Shown here: positions 40,211-50,191 of the stretch, piece after piece
Layout of the letters: each line of letters opens with the position of its first letter
How positions within the stretch are numbered: position 1 is the first letter of the stretch
Assembly: GCF_013087515.1 (NCBI RefSeq)
Contig: NZ_JABFCN010000009.1
Span: forward strand, 62,001-126,000
Reading direction: 5' to 3'
From: Rhizobium sophorae
GTDB taxonomy: Bacteria > Pseudomonadota > Alphaproteobacteria > Rhizobiales > Rhizobiaceae
DNA length: 64,000 nucleotides
The notes under the pieces: model-generated
The model's input: the letters and a program-made list of their open reading frames with translations, nothing else
Databases searched by the model: none
Told to the model about the DNA's origin: nothing
Program-made: the position numbers and the translations under genes

Positions 40211-41044
40211 TCAGATATCGGCGCCGATCACTTGGTCCATGTTGCGCGACGGCTCGGAACAACCGGCCTCGCCGACGACCTTGGCCGGCACGCCCGCCAC
40301 CGTCTTCTTGGGCGGCACCGCCTTCAGGACGACGGAGCCGGCGGCGACGCGTGAGCAATAGCCGATCTCGATATTGCCGAGGATCTTGGCGCCGGCGCCG
40401 ATCATGACGCCGGAGCCGATCTTCGGATGGCGGTCGGCGCCCTCCTTGCCGGTGCCGCCGAGTGTGACGCCGTGCAGGATCGAGACGTTGTCGCCGATGA
40501 CGGCCGTCTCGCCGACGACGAGTCCGGTGGCGTGATCGAGGAAGATGCCCTTGCCGATCCGGGCGGCCGGATTGATGTCGGTCTGGAAGACGCTGGAGGA
40601 GCGGCTCTGCAGATAAAGCGCGAAATCACGCCGGCCGCGGTTCAGCAGCCAATGGGCCAGACGATGGGTCTGCAGCGCATGGAAGCCCTTGAAATAAAGC
40701 ACCGCCTCCATGAAACGCAGGCAGGCTGGATCGCGATCGTAGATCGCTTGGATATCGACGCGCAGGATGGAGCTCCAGTCAGGCCAGTCGAGGAGCATTT
40801 CCTCGAAGGTCTGGCGAAGCAGGTTCGCCTGCATGTCGGGGTGATCGAGACGTTCGCAGATGCGGTGGATGACGCATTCCTCGAGCGAATGGTAGTTGAT
40901 CACCGTAGAATAAAGGAAGGCGGCGAGAACCGGATCCCGTTCGGCGGCGAGCCGGGCTTCCTCGCGCAGGCTGTCCCAGATGGGATCCATCACCTTCAGA
41001 GGATGACCTGTGTCAAAAGCACGGATGTCAGTCTTTGCGACCAT
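40211..41044 (-). CDS. cysE: Serine O-acetyltransferase
   Basis: 277 aa from ATG 41044, preceded by GAGGAG. It makes O-acetylserine, the precursor of cysteine. An N-terminal helical domain (about 1-150) is followed by hexapeptide repeats (IGKGIFLDHATGLVVGETAVIGDNVSILHG), where the catalytic Asp-His pair is DH in FLDHATG. The C-terminal tail ends in I (GADI), as in proteins that dock into O-acetylserine sulfhydrylase. Confidence 0.96.
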   Translation of the reverse strand: MVAKTDIRAFDTGHPLKVMDPIWDSLREEARLAAERDPVLAAFLYSTVINYHSLEECVIHRICERLDHPDMQANLLRQTFEEMLLDWPDWSSILRVDIQAIYDRDPACLRFMEAVLYFKGFHALQTHRLAHWLLNRGRRDFALYLQSRSSSVFQTDINPAARIGKGIFLDHATGLVVGETAVIGDNVSILHGVTLGGTGKEGADRHPKIGSGVMIGAGAKILGNIEIGYCSRVAAGSVVLKAVPPKKTVAGVPAKVVGEAGCSEPSRNMDQVIGADI

Positions 41045-41172
41045 CGCCGCTCTCCTCGCTGCCAACAGGAATGCCATTTTCGGAATGCCAATATATAGAT
41101 GAAAACGCCAATAACATAAATGGGTGTCGTCGCCATGGTTTTTTAGCATGGTTTTTCGGCATCACGATGTTG

Positions 41173-41958
41173 TCAGCGATGGGCGACCCTTGCATAGAAG
41201 GCCAGCACCGCCTGCTTGAAAACCCTGTCGCCGACGGCAAGCATATGATCGCGGCCCGGAATATCGAGCGCTTCGGCCTTTTGCATCAGCGCCGCCAATT
41301 CCTGCGGCGAGCCGGCGATATCATCCTTGGTGCCGACGCCGATCAGCGTCGGCATGTCGAGCTTGGCCATATCGGAGCGGGCGACGAGATCGCGCGAGCC
41401 GCGGATGCAATCGGCAAGAGCGACCCGGTCGCTCTTCGTCTGCTCGGCGAAGGCGCGGAACATACGGCCGCGGGCGTGCGTCACTTCGTCGAGCGAGGGG
41501 GCAAGCAGCGCATCGGCGATCGGGTCCCAGTCGCCGACGCCGTCGGTCATGCCGATGCCGAGGCCGCCGAGCACCAGTGAACGGACGCGATGCGGATTGG
41601 CAAGCGCTGCAAAGACGGAAATGCGCGCGCCCATCGAATAGCCCATGACGTTGGCTTCCGGGATGCCGAGATGATCGAGCAAGGCGATCGCATCGCCAGC
41701 CATGACCCAGGGACGATAGGCTTCGGCATCGTGCGGCTTGTCGCTTGCGCCGTGGCCGCGATTGTCGATGGCAATCACCCGGTAGCCGGCATCGCCGAGC
41801 GTCTTCAGCCAGCCCGGATGCACCCAGTTGACGTTGGCGGTCGAGGCAAAGCCGTGGATCAGCAATACGGGGACGCCGGCCGGATCGCCCTCATCGAAGA
41901 AGGCGAGTTGCAGTCCGTCATGGGTGAAGCTTGAAAATGTGGGCGTATTCAGGTTCAT
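41173..41958 (-). CDS. Alpha/beta-fold hydrolase
   Basis: 261 aa from ATG 41958. The oxyanion segment LIHGFASTANVNW, the nucleophile elbow GYSMGAR (Ser near 100) and a C-terminal His (PGRDHMLAVGD) form the triad with an Asp near GVGTKDD. The closest kinds are esterases and 3-oxoadipate-enol-lactonase-like hydrolases; the substrate cannot be told. It stands alone between cysE and the divergent zinc-finger gene. Confidence 0.88.
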   Translation of the reverse strand: MNLNTPTFSSFTHDGLQLAFFDEGDPAGVPVLLIHGFASTANVNWVHPGWLKTLGDAGYRVIAIDNRGHGASDKPHDAEAYRPWVMAGDAIALLDHLGIPEANVMGYSMGARISVFAALANPHRVRSLVLGGLGIGMTDGVGDWDPIADALLAPSLDEVTHARGRMFRAFAEQTKSDRVALADCIRGSRDLVARSDMAKLDMPTLIGVGTKDDIAGSPQELAALMQKAEALDIPGRDHMLAVGDRVFKQAVLAFYARVAHR

Positions 41959-42116
41959 CGGGCCTTCCCTTTTGGCGCGACCATAGTCGAGCGGCATTTC
42001 ATCGTGAAGCCAAAAACTGTGGCTAAAAACTGTGCTTGGCGCGGCGGTTTGGCTCTACACATTTGCGGCGAAGGCTTATAAGGTTCGCGCACATTTCAAA
42101 GCATTCGGAGAGCGAC

Positions 42117-42362
42117 ATGGCCGGCCACAACATTCCCCACTTCCAGAACGACGGCGGTCACCGCGTTATCGAAGTCGGCGTCAAGGAATTCATGTGCACC
42201 GGCGCTTCGGCTCCCTTCGATCATCCGCATATCTTCATCGACATGGGCGACGACAACGAGAAGGTCTGTTCCTACTGCTCTACGCTCTATCGCTTCAATT
42301 CCGCGCTCAAGCCGAGCCAGACCAATCCGGCCGGTTGCGTTTTCCACGTGAAGGCGGCGTAG
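42117..42362 (+). CDS. Zinc-finger protein, CHCC type (NDUFS6-like)
   Basis: 81 aa from ATG 42117, with GGAG upstream. The metal ligands are Cys near 26 (EFMCTGA), His near 35 (FDHPHI) and the CSYC pair. This is the zf-CHCC family, related to the accessory subunit NDUFS6 of mitochondrial complex I. It may belong to the alphaproteobacterial NADH dehydrogenase. It is followed 27 bp later by an FAD monooxygenase gene. Confidence 0.85.
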   Translation: MAGHNIPHFQNDGGHRVIEVGVKEFMCTGASAPFDHPHIFIDMGDDNEKVCSYCSTLYRFNSALKPSQTNPAGCVFHVKAA

Positions 42363-42389
42363 TCGGTCCAGATCCGGATCGGACGGGCA

Positions 42390-43544
42390 ATGCCGATCGA
42401 ACATGCCGCCATCATCGGCGCCGGGATATCAGGGCTGACCGCTGCCCTTGCGCTTTCGCGCCGGGGCATCAGTTCGGAGATCTTCGAGCAGGCGGGCGAA
42501 CTCACCGACATCGGCGCCGGATTGCAGGTTTCGCCGAACGCTTCCTGCATCCTTGCCGAACTCGGTATCCTTGAAGGCCTGTCAAAGGTCTGGCTCGAGC
42601 CCGACGCGATCCGGCTGATATCGGGTGGGTCGCTTCGCCAGCTCGCGGCGGTGCCGGCCGGCAAATTCGCGCGGGAACGCTGGGGCGCTCCCTATGGCGT
42701 CCTCCACCGCACCACATTGCAGAAAGCGCTTTTGGCTGCGGTTACGGCCGATCCGCGCTGCCGGCTTCACCTTGGCGTAAGGATGGTCTCGATCCTACCG
42801 CCTTTCGAGCGCGCGGCCGATGTTGTCATCGGCGCCGACGGCGTCTGGTCGAAGCTGCGGCAATTCTTTCCGGGCAGCCCCTCGCCGCGCTTTTCCGGCA
42901 ATATCGCCTACCGCTTTACCATTGCCGAAACGGAGGCGCCCGGTTTCCTCGACCGGGCAAGCGTTTCGGCTTTTCTCGGCGGTTCGGCGCATCTCGTCTG
43001 CTATCCGCTGAGGGAGACCGGCAGCTTCAACATGGTGGCGATTACCGCCGGCAATATCGCGCCACAGGCTTGGCAAAGCGAACCGACGGCCGAGCAGCGG
43101 GCGCAACTGCGGGCGCGCTTTTCCGGCTGGAACGCCGCCATCGTCTCGCTGCTCGACAGAAATAGGAAGCTGACGTTCTGGCCGCTGTTCGAAACCACAT
43201 CAGGCGCATGGCAGGACGGCCGAAAGACGGTTCTGATCGGCGATGCCGCGCATGCGATGATGCCTTTTGCCGCCCAAGGAGCGGCGATGGCGATCGAAGA
43301 CGCCTATGAACTGGCCGCATTTCTTTCGAACCGTCCCGTGGCGGAAGCGCTGGCGCTGTTCGAAAGACATCGGGCACCGCGCATTGCGAGGCTTCGCCAG
43401 CGCGGCGCCTTCAACCGGTTTGCCTATCATGCGAAAGGGCCGATCCGGATCGGCCGCGATCTCGTGCTCGGCCTCAAGCCGCCGCTAAGCCTCGCGGCAG
43501 ATCTCGACTGGATCTACGGCTATCGGGCTGCAGATCTGCGTTGA
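42390..43544 (+). CDS. FAD-dependent aromatic-ring hydroxylase (salicylate-hydroxylase-like)
   Basis: 384 aa. All three FAD motifs are present: GAGISG (dinucleotide binding), VVIGADGVWS (DG motif) and LIGDAAHAMMP (GD motif), as in group A flavin monooxygenases. The N-terminal IIGAGISGLTAALALSRRG is very clear. The substrate is unknown. It may also act outside aromatic breakdown, as ubiquinone-pathway hydroxylases do. Confidence 0.88.
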   Translation: MPIEHAAIIGAGISGLTAALALSRRGISSEIFEQAGELTDIGAGLQVSPNASCILAELGILEGLSKVWLEPDAIRLISGGSLRQLAAVPAGKFARERWGAPYGVLHRTTLQKALLAAVTADPRCRLHLGVRMVSILPPFERAADVVIGADGVWSKLRQFFPGSPSPRFSGNIAYRFTIAETEAPGFLDRASVSAFLGGSAHLVCYPLRETGSFNMVAITAGNIAPQAWQSEPTAEQRAQLRARFSGWNAAIVSLLDRNRKLTFWPLFETTSGAWQDGRKTVLIGDAAHAMMPFAAQGAAMAIEDAYELAAFLSNRPVAEALALFERHRAPRIARLRQRGAFNRFAYHAKGPIRIGRDLVLGLKPPLSLAADLDWIYGYRAADLR

Positions 43545-43572
43545 GTTGCCAGCGACGACGAAGCGTGTCTGA

Positions 43573-44763
43573 TCAGATCGCGCTTGCCGCGGCAAAACCC
43601 CGTTCGATATCGGCCTTGAGGTCAGCCACGTCCTCTATGCCGATCTGCAGGCGGATGACCGGACCGTCCGTCGGCGCCTTGGCGACCTTGCGATCGTTGA
43701 GATAGGCATGCAAAGCGAGGCTTTCAAAGCCACCCCAGGAATAGCCGAGACCGAAAATCCTGAGCGCGTCGAGGAAGGCATGCGCCTTTGCTCTTGATTT
43801 CTCGGGGCCGTCGGCGGCAAGCACGAAGGAAAAGATGCCGCTGGCGCCTTTGAAATCGCGCTTCCAGAGATGGTGCGAGGGGAAACTCGGCAGGGCCGGA
43901 TGCAGCACGCGGGCGACATCCTCCCTGCCCTCCAGCCATTCTGCGATATGAAGCGCGCTTTCATAATGCCGCTCGAGGCGCAGGGCCATGGTGCGCAATC
44001 CGCGCAGGATCTGGTAGGCATCATCGGGTGCGCCGCAGATGCCGAGCACACCGTTTGCTTCCTTCAGCCTCTCCCAGTGCTCGGCATTGGCCGAAACCGT
44101 TCCGAGCAGAATGTCGGAATGGCCGGACGGATATTTCGTCGATGCGTGGATGGAGATATCGACGCCGTAATCGAGCGGCCTGAAATAGACCGGCGTCGCC
44201 CAGGTATTGTCCATCATGACGACGGCGCCATGGCGGTGCGCAACCGTCGAGATCGCCGGAATATCCTGCATTTCGAAGGTATTGGAGCCCGGAGCCTCGG
44301 TGTGGACGAGCTTGGTGTTCGGCCGGAACAACGCCTCAATGCCGGCGCCGATCGTCGGATCGTAATATTCCACCTCGACGCCGAGGCGCTTCAGCATCGT
44401 GTCGCAGAAATGGCGCGTCGGGCCATAGACCGAATCGACCACCAGCGCGTGATCGCCGGCAGCGACGAAACCCAGAAACGGAATGGTGACGGCCGCAAGG
44501 CCAGACGGCACAAGGATCGTGCCGGCCGAGCCTTCGAGTGCGTCGATCGCCTCGCAGAGCGCATCCGTCGTCGGGGTGCCGCGCGTTCCGTAGGTGTATT
44601 TCTGCGTGCGCGTCTCCATCGCCCGCGCATTCGGAAACAGCACCGTCGAGGCATGCACGACCGGCGGATTGATGAAGCCGTGATAGTCGAAAGGATCGTT
44701 GCCGATATGGGTCAGGCGGGTGTTGATGCCGGCATTCTGCAGCAAGCTGTCTTTGTCTTTCAT
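43573..44763 (-). CDS. metC: Cystathionine beta-lyase
   Basis: 396 aa, PLP-dependent Cys/Met metabolism family. It cleaves cystathionine to homocysteine, pyruvate and ammonia in methionine synthesis. The PLP-lysine motif SIHASTKYPSGHSDILLG and the phosphate-binding region SGLAAVTIPFL are visible. A gamma-lyase or related activity cannot be ruled out by sequence. In rhizobia this gene often lies divergent to the aap operon, as it does here. Confidence 0.9.
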   Translation of the reverse strand: MKDKDSLLQNAGINTRLTHIGNDPFDYHGFINPPVVHASTVLFPNARAMETRTQKYTYGTRGTPTTDALCEAIDALEGSAGTILVPSGLAAVTIPFLGFVAAGDHALVVDSVYGPTRHFCDTMLKRLGVEVEYYDPTIGAGIEALFRPNTKLVHTEAPGSNTFEMQDIPAISTVAHRHGAVVMMDNTWATPVYFRPLDYGVDISIHASTKYPSGHSDILLGTVSANAEHWERLKEANGVLGICGAPDDAYQILRGLRTMALRLERHYESALHIAEWLEGREDVARVLHPALPSFPSHHLWKRDFKGASGIFSFVLAADGPEKSRAKAHAFLDALRIFGLGYSWGGFESLALHAYLNDRKVAKAPTDGPVIRLQIGIEDVADLKADIERGFAAASAI

Positions 44764-45125
44764 GTCGGGAATAGCCTTTGGCGACGGAGACGCGAAACCG
44801 GACTTTTGGACGCCCCGCCATATCAGGTCAACCCCTTGGAGTTGATCGCCGGCGACGTAGCGAAGCGGTGGAAGCCACGATTTTCGCGTTATTTTTCCGC
44901 AATCAGGCGCCTATTTCATAGCCAAGTGCCCACGAACGCAGCGCAATCTCCCAAAATGCTGAAATTTGCCGCAATTATTGACCGCGACACTTGACCCTGG
45001 TGACATTTGCGACTGTGATAGAACAACTCGCGCCGGGAGGGTGTCGAGAAAATGGGGGGCGGCAGAGTTTTTCCGCCGGAACTTCCCACAAGAAAATACA
45101 AGACAACGGAAAAGGTTGGGAAAAA
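44764..45125. other. Divergent intergenic region between metC and aapJ
   Basis: These 362 bp should hold the promoters and the leader of both metC and aapJ. A purine-rich stretch just before ATG 45126 is the likely ribosome binding site. The region is richer in A and T near the aapJ end. No sigma-54 site, riboswitch or other known element was recognised. Confidence 0.5.
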
Positions 45126-46151
45126 ATGAAGAACAAGCTTCTGTCCGCAACGATCGGCGCAGCAGTTTTCGCTCTTGGCGCTTCGGCTGCTTCGGCCACG
45201 ACACTCACGGATGTCAAGGCAAAGGGTTTCGTTCAGTGCGGCGTCAATACCGGCCTTACCGGCTTTGCCGCACCTGACGCTTCCGGCAATTGGGCCGGCT
45301 TCGACGTCGACTTCTGCAAGGCCGTCGCTTCGGCCGTGTTCGGCGACCCCACCAAGGTCAAGTACACGCCGACAAATGCGAAGGAACGCTTCACCGCTCT
45401 GCAGTCCGGTGAAATCGACGTTCTCTCGCGTAACACCACTTGGACAATCAATCGCGACACCGCACTCGGCTTCAACTTCCGTCCCGTGACCTATTATGAC
45501 GGTCAGGGCTTCATGGTTCGCAAGAGCCTGAATGTGAAGTCGGCTCTCGAACTCTCCGGCGCCGCAGTCTGCGTACAGTCGGGCACGACCACGGAATTGA
45601 ACCTCGCCGATTACTTCAAGACGAACAATCTGCAGTACAATCCGGTCGTCTTCGAAAATCTTCCTGAGGTCAACGCGGCCTACGACGCCGGGCGTTGCGA
45701 CGTTTACACGACCGACCAATCCGGTCTCTATTCGTTGCGTCTGACGCTGAAGAACCCCGACGAACACGTCATCCTTCCTGAGATCATCTCCAAGGAGCCA
45801 CTTGGCCCGGCCGTCCGTCAGGGTGATGATCAGTGGTTCGATATCGTTTCCTGGACGGCTTATGCGCTGATCAATGCCGAAGAGTTCGGCATCACCCAGG
45901 CAAATGTCGACGAGATGAAGAACTCGCCGAACCCTGATATCAAGCGCTTCCTCGGCAGCGAGACCGACACCAAGATTGGTACCGATCTCGGCCTGACCAA
46001 TGATTGGGCCGCCAACGTCATCAAGGGCGTCGGCAATTATGGCGAAATCTTCGAGCGCAACATCGGCCAGGGCAGCCCGCTTAAGATCGAACGCGGCTTG
46101 AATGCTCTGTGGAACAAGGGCGGCATCCAGTACGCACCGCCGGTTCGCTAA
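45126..46151 (+). CDS. aapJ: General L-amino acid ABC transporter, periplasmic binding protein
   Basis: 341 aa from ATG 45126. A Sec signal peptide (about 1-24, GASAASA) is followed by a class II binding fold with SBP_bac_3 features (GFDVDFCKAVASAVFGDP, ALQSGEIDVLSRNTTWT). It captures a wide range of L-amino acids for uptake through AapQ and AapM. It is the first gene of aapJQMP; the 102-bp gap to aapQ may allow higher expression of the binding protein. Confidence 0.96.
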   Translation: MKNKLLSATIGAAVFALGASAASATTLTDVKAKGFVQCGVNTGLTGFAAPDASGNWAGFDVDFCKAVASAVFGDPTKVKYTPTNAKERFTALQSGEIDVLSRNTTWTINRDTALGFNFRPVTYYDGQGFMVRKSLNVKSALELSGAAVCVQSGTTTELNLADYFKTNNLQYNPVVFENLPEVNAAYDAGRCDVYTTDQSGLYSLRLTLKNPDEHVILPEIISKEPLGPAVRQGDDQWFDIVSWTAYALINAEEFGITQANVDEMKNSPNPDIKRFLGSETDTKIGTDLGLTNDWAANVIKGVGNYGEIFERNIGQGSPLKIERGLNALWNKGGIQYAPPVR

Positions 46152-46253
46152 TCGAGCTTTGGCATGAAATGCCGGGAAGGCGGCCGAGCCGCCCTCCCAT
46201 CTTCCAAAAGTAAAAAGAAAGCCCGAAAACGGGCACAAGGGGATTGGCGCGGC

Positions 46254-47456
46254 ATGACGCATGGGGCTGTGGATAGGACACCTTTGCATGACACCGGCTG
46301 GAGTTTCCGGTCGGCAATGTACGACCCGAAATACCGGAGCATATTTTACCAGCTTCTAACAATCGTTGTTCTCGTGGGCTTTGTATGGTGGGTGGCCCAC
46401 AACACTGCCGTGAACCTTGCCCGCAGCAACACGGCATCGGGTTTCGGCTTTCTTCGCGGTCGCGCCGGTTTCGAAATCGGCCAGTCGCTGATCACCTTTT
46501 CGAGTGACTCGACTTATGCGCGCGCACTTCTCGTCGGTATTCTGAATACCTTGCTGGTGGCGGTGACCGGTATCTTCACGGCGACCATCATCGGCTTCCT
46601 GATCGGGATCGGCCGGCTGTCGCGCAATTGGCTAATTGCCAAGCTTTGCACGGTCTATGTCGAGGTTTTCCGCAACATTCCGCCGCTGCTCGTCATCTTT
46701 TTTTGGTATCTCGGCGTTCTCTCCGTTTTGCCGCAGCCGCGCGAGTCGGTGGGTCTGCCGTTCAGCATGTACCTCAACAACAGAGGACTGGCCTTCCCGA
46801 AGCCGATCTTCGACACGGGCATGATAGCGGTCGGCATCGCCCTGCTGATTGCGATTGTCGCCACCATCATCATCGCGCGCTGGGCCCACAAACGCCAGGC
46901 CGCAACCGGCCAGCCGTTCCACACCGTATGGACGTCGATCGCGCTGATCGTCGGCTTGCCATTGCTGGCCTTCGTTGTCTCCGGCTTTCCGCTCACCTTC
47001 GACGTTCCGGTCGCCGGAAAATTCAACCTGACGGGCGGCTCCGTCGTCGGCCCCGAATTCATGTCGCTGTTTCTCGCTCTGTCCTTCTATACCGCCTCGT
47101 TCATCGCCGAGATCGTTCGCGGCGGCATTCGCGGCGTTCCAAAGGGACAATCCGAAGCAGCCGGAGCGCTGGGGCTGCATCCGTCAAGCGTGACGAGACT
47201 TGTCGTGGTGCCGCAGGCGCTGCGCATCATCATTCCGCCGCTGACGAGCCAGTACCTGAACCTGACCAAGAACTCCTCACTCGCCATCGCGATCGGTTTC
47301 TCGGATCTCGTTGCCGTCGGTGGCACGATCCTCAATCAGAGCGGTCAAGCGATCGAGATCGTCTGCATCTGGGGTATCGTCTATCTCAGCTTGAGTATTC
47401 TCACGTCGCTGTTCATGAATTGGTTCAATGCCAAGATGGCACTGGTGGAGAGATAA
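46254..47456 (+). CDS. aapQ: General L-amino acid ABC transporter permease AapQ
   Basis: 400 aa from ATG 46254, preceded by GGGG purines. The membrane-spanning part has a large periplasmic insert between helices. The conserved permease loop [25 protein letters not shown], the EAA motif that contacts AapP, is clear. It forms a heterodimeric inner-membrane channel with AapM. The stop is one base before the aapM ATG. Confidence 0.95.
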   Translation: MTHGAVDRTPLHDTGWSFRSAMYDPKYRSIFYQLLTIVVLVGFVWWVAHNTAVNLARSNTASGFGFLRGRAGFEIGQSLITFSSDSTYARALLVGILNTLLVAVTGIFTATIIGFLIGIGRLSRNWLIAKLCTVYVEVFRNIPPLLVIFFWYLGVLSVLPQPRESVGLPFSMYLNNRGLAFPKPIFDTGMIAVGIALLIAIVATIIIARWAHKRQAATGQPFHTVWTSIALIVGLPLLAFVVSGFPLTFDVPVAGKFNLTGGSVVGPEFMSLFLALSFYTASFIAEIVRGGIRGVPKGQSEAAGALGLHPSSVTRLVVVPQALRIIIPPLTSQYLNLTKNSSLAIAIGFSDLVAVGGTILNQSGQAIEIVCIWGIVYLSLSILTSLFMNWFNAKMALVER

Positions 47457-47457
47457 G

Positions 47458-48612
47458 ATGTCGGTCGCCGATAAACCGTTTGTCAGAACGTCCATCCTTG
47501 CCGCCGAACCGCCGCCGCCCGGCGAGAGGGGAGCCGTCGCCTGGATACGTCGCAATCTCCTGGCAACTCCGAAGGACGTGATCCTGACAATTCTGGCTCT
47601 TGCGCTCATTGCATGGGCGGTGCCGCAGCTCGTCAACTGGCTGTTCATCCAGGCCGTGTGGTCCGGGCCGGACCGCACATTCTGCGCGACGACGATCCAG
47701 GGCGGCATCCAGCCTGACGGCTGGAGCGGTGCATGCTGGGCCTTCATCAGCGCCAAGTACGATCAGTTTATATTCGGCCGCTATCCGCTCGGTGAGCGTT
47801 GGAGGCCGGCGATCGTCGGGATCCTATTCATTCTGCTGCTAATTCCAATGCTGATCCCGTCGGCGCCGCGCAAGGGTCTGAACGCCATTCTTCTGTTCGC
47901 CGTCCTGCCGGTCATCGCCTTCTGGCTTCTTCACGGCGGCTTCGGCCTCGAAGTGGTGGAGACTCCACTCTGGGGCGGGTTGATGGTGACGCTCGTCCTG
48001 TCCTTTGTCGGTATTGCCGTCTCCTTACCCTGCGGCATTCTGCTTGCGTTGGGGCGCCGCTCGAAGATGCCTGTCATCCGGATGCTCTGCGTTACCTTCA
48101 TCGAGGTCATTCGAGGCGTTCCGCTGATCACCGTTCTGTTCATGGCAAGTGTCATGCTGCCGCTCTTCCTTCCCACAGGCTGGAACGTGGACAAATTGCT
48201 GCGGGCGCTGATCGGCGTGTCGATCTTCACGTCGGCCTATATGGCGGAAGTGATCCGCGGCGGCCTTCAGGCGATCCCGAAGGGACAATTCGAAGGCGCA
48301 GATTCGCTTGGCCTCGGCTATTGGCAGAAGACCCGACTGATCATCATGCCGCAGGCCATCAAGCTGGTCATCCCGAGCATCGTGAACACCTTCATCGGAA
48401 CGTTCAAGGACACGTCGCTGGTCACCATTATCGGCATGTTCGATCTGCTTGGCATCGTCAAGCTGAACTTCTCCGATGCCAACTGGGCAAGCTCCGTCAC
48501 GCCGATCACGGGTCTGATCTTCGCGGGCTTCATCTTCTGGCTGTTCTGCTTCGGCATGTCGCGCTATTCAGGCTTCATGGAACGCCATCTCGATACCGGC
48601 CACAAACGATAA
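47458..48612 (+). CDS. aapM: General L-amino acid ABC transporter permease AapM
   Basis: 384 aa from ATG 47458. Like AapQ it has several membrane helices and the EAA loop ([23 protein letters not shown]). The N-terminus has a 40-residue cytoplasmic lead before the first helix. It pairs with AapQ. It lies between aapQ (1-bp gap) and aapP (35-bp gap). Confidence 0.95.
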   Translation: MSVADKPFVRTSILAAEPPPPGERGAVAWIRRNLLATPKDVILTILALALIAWAVPQLVNWLFIQAVWSGPDRTFCATTIQGGIQPDGWSGACWAFISAKYDQFIFGRYPLGERWRPAIVGILFILLLIPMLIPSAPRKGLNAILLFAVLPVIAFWLLHGGFGLEVVETPLWGGLMVTLVLSFVGIAVSLPCGILLALGRRSKMPVIRMLCVTFIEVIRGVPLITVLFMASVMLPLFLPTGWNVDKLLRALIGVSIFTSAYMAEVIRGGLQAIPKGQFEGADSLGLGYWQKTRLIIMPQAIKLVIPSIVNTFIGTFKDTSLVTIIGMFDLLGIVKLNFSDANWASSVTPITGLIFAGFIFWLFCFGMSRYSGFMERHLDTGHKR

Positions 48613-48647
48613 GAACGCTAAAACGATAAGAATGAGGGAAAACAATC

Positions 48648-49421
48648 ATGGCTGAAGCTCCAGCAAAAAAGCTCACCGTTTCCGCAACGGAAGTGGCGGT
48701 CGAGATCGTCAACATGAACAAGTGGTACGGCGATTTCCACGTGCTGCGCGACATCAACCTCAAGGTCATGCGCGGCGAGCGCATCGTCATTGCCGGTCCG
48801 TCAGGCTCGGGCAAATCGACGATGATCCGCTGCATCAACCGCCTGGAAGAGCATCAGAAGGGCCGCATCATCGTCGACGGCACCGAGCTCACCAATGATC
48901 TGAAGAAGATCGACGAGGTGCGGCGTGAAGTCGGCATGGTGTTCCAACACTTCAATCTCTTCCCGCATCTGACGATTCTGGAAAACTGCACGCTGGCGCC
49001 GATCTGGGTCCGAAAAATGCCGAAGAAGCAGGCCGAAGAAGTGGCCATGCACTTCCTGAAGCGGGTCAAGATTCCGGAACAGGCCAACAAATATCCGGGC
49101 CAGCTCTCCGGCGGCCAGCAACAGCGCGTGGCGATCGCCCGGTCGCTGTGCATGAACCCGAAGATCATGCTGTTCGACGAGCCGACCTCCGCACTCGATC
49201 CCGAAATGATCAAAGAAGTGCTCGACACTATGGTTGGCCTTGCCGAGGAAGGCATGACCATGCTCTGCGTCACGCACGAAATGGGCTTTGCCCGTCAGGT
49301 GGCCAACCGCGTCATCTTCATGGACCAGGGCCAGATCGTCGAGCAGAATTCGCCGGCCGAGTTCTTCGACAATCCGCAGCACGAACGCACCAAGCTGTTC
49401 CTCAGCCAGATCCTGCACTAA
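48648..49421 (+). CDS. aapP: General L-amino acid ABC transporter ATPase AapP
   Basis: 257 aa. Walker A (GPSGSGKST), the Q-loop ([10 protein letters not shown]), the signature LSGGQQQR, Walker B ([13 protein letters not shown]) and the switch His (VTHEM) are all present. It drives both uptake and, as known for Rhizobium Aap, solute efflux. It is the last gene of the operon; its stop codon is also the first bases of a palindromic repeat. Confidence 0.97.
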   Translation: MAEAPAKKLTVSATEVAVEIVNMNKWYGDFHVLRDINLKVMRGERIVIAGPSGSGKSTMIRCINRLEEHQKGRIIVDGTELTNDLKKIDEVRREVGMVFQHFNLFPHLTILENCTLAPIWVRKMPKKQAEEVAMHFLKRVKIPEQANKYPGQLSGGQQQRVAIARSLCMNPKIMLFDEPTSALDPEMIKEVLDTMVGLAEEGMTMLCVTHEMGFARQVANRVIFMDQGQIVEQNSPAEFFDNPQHERTKLFLSQILH

Positions 49422-49523
49422 AGCGCGGTTGCGATCTTTCAGATTCGCGTACCGCGCTTTAGGTCTTTGTTTTCCGCATTCTTTGTCGCAAACCGCTGGA
49501 CACTTTCGCGAGACATGCTTTAG
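49419..49523. repeat. Intergenic palindromic repeat, type B, copy 2 (inverted)
   Basis: On the minus strand it shares with 39011-39110 the succession GCATGTC, then ACAAAGACCTAAAGCGCG, then GCGAATCTGAAAGATCGC. The hairpin part is less perfect than in copy 1. It overlaps the aapP stop codon (49419-49421). Confidence 0.8.
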
Positions 49524-49539
49524 ATCAAAGTATTCTTTG

Positions 49540-49577
49540 AAAAGACCCGCCGAACCCTGTGGCTCGGCGGGTCTTTT
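49540..49577. terminator. Bidirectional terminator downstream of aapP
   Basis: AAAAGACCCGCCGA (49540-49553) is inverted at 49564-49577. The A and T tracts on both sides suit aapP on the plus strand and the repeat protein on the minus strand. Confidence 0.87.
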
Positions 49578-49582
49578 CACGT

Positions 49583-50191
49583 TTAGCGGGAGGCTGTCGC
49601 CTGCAGCAGACTGCAGAGACCGGCAAGTCCGGAATCGGAGCCGCCTGAACCGGAGATATCGGCGCAACGGACGAGCATCTTGCGCTGCTCATTGACAGGC
49701 CTCGCCCGGAAGGCCTCCAGGGTGCGGATCTGGGACGCGCTGAGGCTGCGCTCAGCCGCGGGTCTCCCGCTGCTGCCTGCCCCATCTGCCCTGCCGATGG
49801 CGAGATTGGCATCGACGCCATTACCGCTGCCGACTGCGGCCGTGGCGTTGGCATCGATTCCATTGGAAACGCCGGTGCGCGCATTGAGATCGGCATTGAC
49901 GCCGCGCCCGCCACCGATCCTGGCGTTGGCGTCTGCGTCGAGACCGTTGCCACCGCCGATACCGGCATTGACATCGGCATCGATGCCCCGGCCACCACCT
50001 GCATTGGCGGTCGCATTGGCATTGACGCCGCTCGAGCCGCCGACGGAAGCATTGGCATCGGCGCTGACGGCATTGCCTGCATTCACCGACACACCGACAT
50101 CGATTGCACGCGCATCGCTTGCCGGCATGGCAAGGAGAGCGCAGGTAGATGCGAGCACTGCAAGGGAGACTCTATTGTGGTTATGGGTCAT
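49583..50191 (-). CDS. Exported protein with 14-residue tandem repeats
   Basis: 202 aa from ATG 50191 (GAGG-like purines upstream; a longer frame reaches 50305). A Sec signal peptide (about 1-29, PASDARA) is followed by about seven 14-residue units with the pattern [VIL]-[SND]-A-[DN]-x-[NT]-A-x-x-G-G-x-x-G (for example IDADVNAGIGGGNG, LDADANARIGGGRG). After about residue 138 comes a non-repeat tail with two Cys (VRCADISG, LAGLCSLL) that could form a disulfide. No family was recognised. It is probably periplasmic or cell-surface. Confidence 0.65.
   Translation of the reverse strand: MTHNHNRVSLAVLASTCALLAMPASDARAIDVGVSVNAGNAVSADANASVGGSSGVNANATANAGGGRGIDADVNAGIGGGNGLDADANARIGGGRGVNADLNARTGVSNGIDANATAAVGSGNGVDANLAIGRADGAGSSGRPAAERSLSASQIRTLEAFRARPVNEQRKMLVRCADISGSGGSDSGLAGLCSLLQATASR

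Noticed and set aside
49583..50191. RTX (GGxGxDxUx) calcium-binding repeats
   Set aside because: GGRGIDADV and similar segments fit the first six positions, but the large hydrophobic residue at position 8 is missing and the period is 14, not 9. It is not a canonical RTX protein.
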